Below are positions 5,083 through 7,542 of a DNA stretch of 7,542 nucleotides, in pieces. The position numbers and the translations under genes were made by a program. Positions within the stretch are counted from its first letter, which is position 1. Every line of letters starts with the position of its first letter. Origin of the DNA: Pseudanabaenaceae cyanobacterium MP8IB2.15 (GTDB lineage Bacteria > Cyanobacteriota > Cyanobacteriia > Pseudanabaenales > Pseudanabaenaceae). Below the pieces are notes generated by a model, which worked only from the letters and a program-made list of their open reading frames with translations, ran no database searches and had not been told where the DNA came from. The stretch is taken from the NCBI GenBank assembly GCA_030248825.1, contig JARCMB010000461.1, positions 1 through 7,542 on the forward strand, given 5' to 3'.

Positions 5083-6741
5083 ATGGCAAAGATAGTTGTA
5101 TTTGACGAAGAATCCAGACGGGCTCTAGAGCGTGGTGTTAATGCTCTGGCTGATGCCGTGCGCGTTACCCTCGGTCCCAAGGGTCGGAATGTCGTACTTG
5201 AGAAAAAGTATGGCGCACCCCAAATCGTGAATGACGGTGTGACGATCGCCAAAGAAATCGAACTCGAAGATCCACTTGAAAACACAGGCGCTCAACTGAT
5301 CCGTGAAGTTGCCTCTCGTACCAATGATGTCGCAGGCGATGGTACAACCAGTGCTACCGTTCTGGCTCAAGCTCTAATCCGCGAAGGTTTACGTAACGTT
5401 GCCGCAGGTGCTAACCCAATCAGCTTGCGTCGTGGAATCGAAAAGACCGTAATCAACCTGGTCGAAAAGATCGCTTCCTACGCTAAGCCTGTAACTGGCG
5501 ATGCGATCGCTCAAGTTGCGACAATCTCGGCAGGTAACGATGACGAAGTTGGGGCGATGGTTGCCAACGCGATGGATAAAGTTGGTAAAGATGGCGTGAT
5601 CACAGTCGAAGAATCGAAATCACTCACGACCGAACTCGAAGTTGTAGAAGGGATGCAGTTCGATCGAGGCTACATTTCGCCTTACTTTGTCACAGACACC
5701 GAGCGCATGATCGCAGAATTTGAGAATGCCAAAATCCTGATCACCGACAAGAAAATCACGATCATCCAAGACTTGATTCCAATTCTGGAGAAAGCCGCTC
5801 GATCGGGTTCTCCTCTAGTACTGATCGCTGAAGATGTCGAAGGCGAAGCCCTAGCAACTCTGGTGGTCAACAAGCTCAGAGGTTCACTCAACATTGCCGC
5901 AATCAAAGCACCTGGATTTGGCGATCGACGTAAAGCGATGTTGCAAGACGTAGCCGTTCTGACTGGCGGGCAAGTGATCTCCGAAGACATTGGCTTGAAC
6001 CTAGAAGCAGCAACGCTCGAACAACTTGGGACTGCGCGTAAAATCACAATCACCAAAGACAAAATCACGATCATTGCTGGTAACGAAACCAAGTCTGATG
6101 TCGAGAAGCGTGTGGCTCAAATCCGCAAGGAACTCGATGCCACTGATTCTGAATATGACAAAGAAAAGTTACAAGAACGTCTGGCAAAACTGTCTGGCGG
6201 CGTAGCTGTGATCAAAGTCGGTGCTGCAACTGAAACCGAACTCAAGGATCGCAAACTGCGGATCGAAGATGCGCTCAATGCTACCCGCGCTGCTGTGGAA
6301 GAAGGAATCGTGCCTGGTGGTGGTGCGACCATGATCCACTTGATCAAGCACATCGCTGAGTTTCGTTCCAGCCTAGATAGCGAAGAAGCAATCGGTGCGG
6401 ACATTGTGGCTAAAGCGCTCGAAGCTCCTCTGCGTCAGATCGGTGACAATGCTGGTCTAGAAGGCACTGTGATCGTCGAAAAGGTGAAGGAACTCAGCTT
6501 CAATATGGGCTTTGATGCACTCAAGTCTGAATATGTCGATATGATTGCCAGTGGCATTATCGACCCCGCTAAGGTCACACGTTCTGCCTTACAGAATGCC
6601 GCATCAGTTGCGGGTATGGTTCTGACCACCGAAGCTCTTGTAGTCGAAAAGCCTGAGAAAAAATCCGCCGCACCTGATATGGGTGGCATGGGCGGTATGG
6701 GTGGCATGGGTGGTATGGGCGGCATGGGCGGCATGATGTAG
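5083..6741 (+). CDS. groEL: Chaperonin GroEL (Cpn60), operon-encoded copy
   Basis: The protein has 552 residues, full length for the family. Motifs include the nucleotide-binding GPKGRN (31-36), DGTTSA (86-91, Asp86 in the position of E. coli Asp87), apical-domain KAPGFGDRRK (275-284), IEDALNATR (394-402, Asp396 equivalent to the E. coli catalytic Asp398) and the Cpn60 signature AAVEEGIVPGGG (403-414). The C-terminus carries a GGM tail of six GGM units (534-551). Two stacked seven-membered rings use ATP to fold client proteins with GroES. Cyanobacteria usually also have a second groEL without groES; this one, behind groES and CIRCE, is the groEL1 type by position. I see no Shine-Dalgarno before ATG 5083 (the preceding bases are AT-rich), so its translation may be coupled or Shine-Dalgarno-independent. 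A terminator follows 21 bp after the stop. Confidence 0.99.
   Translation: MAKIVVFDEESRRALERGVNALADAVRVTLGPKGRNVVLEKKYGAPQIVNDGVTIAKEIELEDPLENTGAQLIREVASRTNDVAGDGTTSATVLAQALIREGLRNVAAGANPISLRRGIEKTVINLVEKIASYAKPVTGDAIAQVATISAGNDDEVGAMVANAMDKVGKDGVITVEESKSLTTELEVVEGMQFDRGYISPYFVTDTERMIAEFENAKILITDKKITIIQDLIPILEKAARSGSPLVLIAEDVEGEALATLVVNKLRGSLNIAAIKAPGFGDRRKAMLQDVAVLTGGQVISEDIGLNLEAATLEQLGTARKITITKDKITIIAGNETKSDVEKRVAQIRKELDATDSEYDKEKLQERLAKLSGGVAVIKVGAATETELKDRKLRIEDALNATRAAVEEGIVPGGGATMIHLIKHIAEFRSSLDSEEAIGADIVAKALEAPLRQIGDNAGLEGTVIVEKVKELSFNMGFDALKSEYVDMIASGIIDPAKVTRSALQNAASVAGMVLTTEALVVEKPEKKSAAPDMGGMGGMGGMGGMGGMGGMM
5513..5520. repeat. HIP1 octamer GCGATCGC
   Basis: The second exact HIP1 copy in the window, inside groEL. 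Many six-base CGATCG cores occur elsewhere, most often as TCGATCGA. Confidence 0.85.
6679..6738 (+). repeat. Short tandem repeat encoding the GroEL GGM tail
   Basis: Nine-base units of the type ATGGGYGGY (Y is C or T) encode Met-Gly-Gly six times, followed by Met-Met. Third-position bases vary between units, so the repeat is maintained at the protein level. GGM tails are normal in GroEL and line the bottom of the folding chamber. Confidence 0.85.
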
Positions 6742-6762
6742 CCTGTCCCCAACTAAATACTT

Positions 6763-6799
6763 AAAGCAGGGGCAGCTTCACGGTTGCCCCTGCTTTTTT
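6763..6799. terminator. Rho-independent terminator of groESL, overlapping the end of purE
   Basis: AAAGCAGGGGCA (6763-6774) pairs perfectly with TGCCCCTGCTTT (6785-6796), a 12-bp stem with a 10-nt loop, followed by T's to 6799. On the plus strand the T run TTTTTT (6794-6799) gives a strong terminator for groEL. On the minus strand the stem is the same and is followed by CTTTAAGTATTTA, so weaker bidirectional use for purE is possible. The right arm is purE coding sequence. Confidence 0.88.
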
Positions 6800-7305
6800 A
6801 TATCCTCTAAATATTTTTTATACCCGACTGCTTCCAATTGGCTTTGCTTGGCTAAAACTGACTCAGATAGGGATTTGCGGTATTCTTGGACTTTTATCAT
6901 TAACTGTGGATCGTGGGTCGCCAAGATCTGAATTGCCAGCAAGCCAGCATTCTCAGCATTCCCGATCGCTACGGTGGCAACAGGAATCCCTCTGGGCATC
7001 TGCACGATCGAATAGAGCGAGTCCACGCCATTAAGCTGCTTTGTTGACACAGGTACGCCGATCACTGGTAATGGAGAGAGCGCCGCCACCATCCCAGGTA
7101 AATGCGCCGCTCCACCTGCCCCTGCAATAATTACCCGAATACCCCGTTCATGAGCGTGTTTGGCAAACTCCACCATCCGTTCTGGGGTGCGATGCGCTGA
7201 AATAATTGCCACTTCACAACTAACGCCAAATTGTTCGCAAATTTCGATCGCGGCTTGCATTGTCGGTAAATCGGAATCGCTTCCCATGATGATGCTGACT
7301 TGCAT
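6778..7305 (-). CDS. purE: N5-carboxyaminoimidazole ribonucleotide mutase PurE (class I)
   Basis: This encodes 175 residues from ATG 7303-7305, near the usual class I length. Motifs are MGSDSD (7-12) for phosphate and substrate binding, SAHRTP (36-41) with the catalytic His38, the glycine-rich AGAGGAAHLPG (61-71) and the conserved MPRGIPVATVAIGNAENAGL (103-122). It moves the carboxyl group of N5-CAIR to C4, giving CAIR, in de novo purine synthesis; this normally requires PurK, which is not in the window. It lies 21 bp downstream of the glycosyltransferase gene on the same strand and may share its transcript. No Shine-Dalgarno is visible. Its last six codons and stop form part of the groEL terminator. 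Confidence 0.97.
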   Translation of the reverse strand: MQVSIIMGSDSDLPTMQAAIEICEQFGVSCEVAIISAHRTPERMVEFAKHAHERGIRVIIAGAGGAAHLPGMVAALSPLPVIGVPVSTKQLNGVDSLYSIVQMPRGIPVATVAIGNAENAGLLAIQILATHDPQLMIKVQEYRKSLSESVLAKQSQLEAVGYKKYLEDIKKQGQP

Positions 7306-7326
7306 AAGATGTAGTTAATAGTTTTC

Positions 7327-7542
7327 TCAAGATTCGATCGAGCGGTAAGTTCTCCCTTTCCATGCGCCACCTTTGCCGCGCCAGTGGCGGAAAGCAGAGT
7401 CTAGTGTCATTAGAGTATAGAGGAATGCGATCGAAGGCAATAAAAATGCCATCCAGAACGGACAGGCGTAGAACCGCAATGTCGGTAAGTAGGCGATCGA
7501 CATTAATATCCATGCCACTAAACCAGCGATACCAATAGGATA
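7327..7542 (-). CDS. C-terminal part of a membrane-associated family 2 glycosyltransferase, HpnB-like (5' end outside window)
   Basis: The minus-strand frame is open from the window edge (7542) to TGA 7327-7329, encoding 71 residues. The GTG at 7516-7518 is internal and not a real start, because the frame continues upstream with coding-like residues (YPIGIAGL). Two hydrophobic stretches are visible: IGIAGLVAWILMSIAYLPTL, and WMAFLLPSIAFLYTLMTLDS. A basic WRGKGGAWKGR tail follows. YLPTLRFY plus DSAxxHWRGKGGxWKGR recalls the C-terminus of hopene-associated glycosyltransferase HpnB and related cyanobacterial GT2 proteins. The catalytic GT-A domain lies beyond the window, so substrate and exact family are not shown. 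It is upstream of purE with a 21-bp gap. Confidence 0.75.
   Translation of the reverse strand, partial: YPIGIAGLVAWILMSIAYLPTLRFYACPFWMAFLLPSIAFLYTLMTLDSAFRHWRGKGGAWKGRTYRSIES

Noticed and set aside
5682..6092. Minus-strand open frame (136 codons) inside groEL
   Set aside because: Serine- and isoleucine-rich translation typical of the antisense of groEL, with no start signal or motif.
6679..6738. Nine-base tandem repeat as a CRISPR or selfish repeat
   Set aside because: It is in frame and encodes the normal GGM tail of GroEL.

Overview
The window reads as ordinary chromosomal DNA from a cyanobacterium, probably a filamentous or Pseudanabaena-like lineage (the lineage guess is weak). Three things point to a cyanobacterium. 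The CGATCG palindrome is scattered densely through the genes (HIP1-like, with two complete GCGATCGC sites). A groES-groEL operon sits behind a CIRCE operator preceded by elements resembling the cyanobacterial K-box and N-box. Several proteins (Mrp, the hybrid histidine kinase, the phosphohexomutase) have a cyanobacterial sequence character.

Layout: positions 1-1104 (+) hold the C-terminal part of a hybrid histidine kinase (end of HisKA, HATPase, receiver), which starts before the window. It converges on, and overlaps by 9 bp, a minus-strand Mrp/ApbC-type P-loop ATPase (1096-2220). A divergent intergenic region (2221-2366) leads into a plus-strand pair: a small STAS-domain anti-sigma-factor antagonist (2367-2687) and, 11 bp later, an alpha-D-phosphohexomutase (2699-4150). 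A short, apparently damaged gene follows (ORF 4310-4570). Its better start, at 4244 with a good Shine-Dalgarno sequence, runs into an in-frame TAA at codon 5. Next come the groE control region (4571-4713), groES (4714-5025), groEL (5083-6741) and a strong hairpin terminator (6763-6799). The terminator overlaps the 3' end of minus-strand purE (6778-7305). Upstream of purE on the same strand is the C-terminus of a membrane-associated family 2 glycosyltransferase resembling HpnB (7327-7542), which runs off the window.

Functionally this is a set of housekeeping and regulatory units: phosphorelay signalling, Fe-S carrier or assembly (Mrp), partner-switch signalling next to sugar-phosphate metabolism, the chaperonin operon, and purine synthesis. 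I see no mobile element, CRISPR array, tRNA, rRNA or defence island, and no clear new system. The points most worth a second look are the 10-nt rather than 9-nt CIRCE spacer with a possible -10 box inside it, the K-box/N-box-like sequence and leader hairpins of groES, the interrupted IEAK-motif gene, the Mrp protein lacking the usual cysteines, the groEL terminator built partly from purE codons, and the bias for TCGATCGA over the classical HIP1 octamer.
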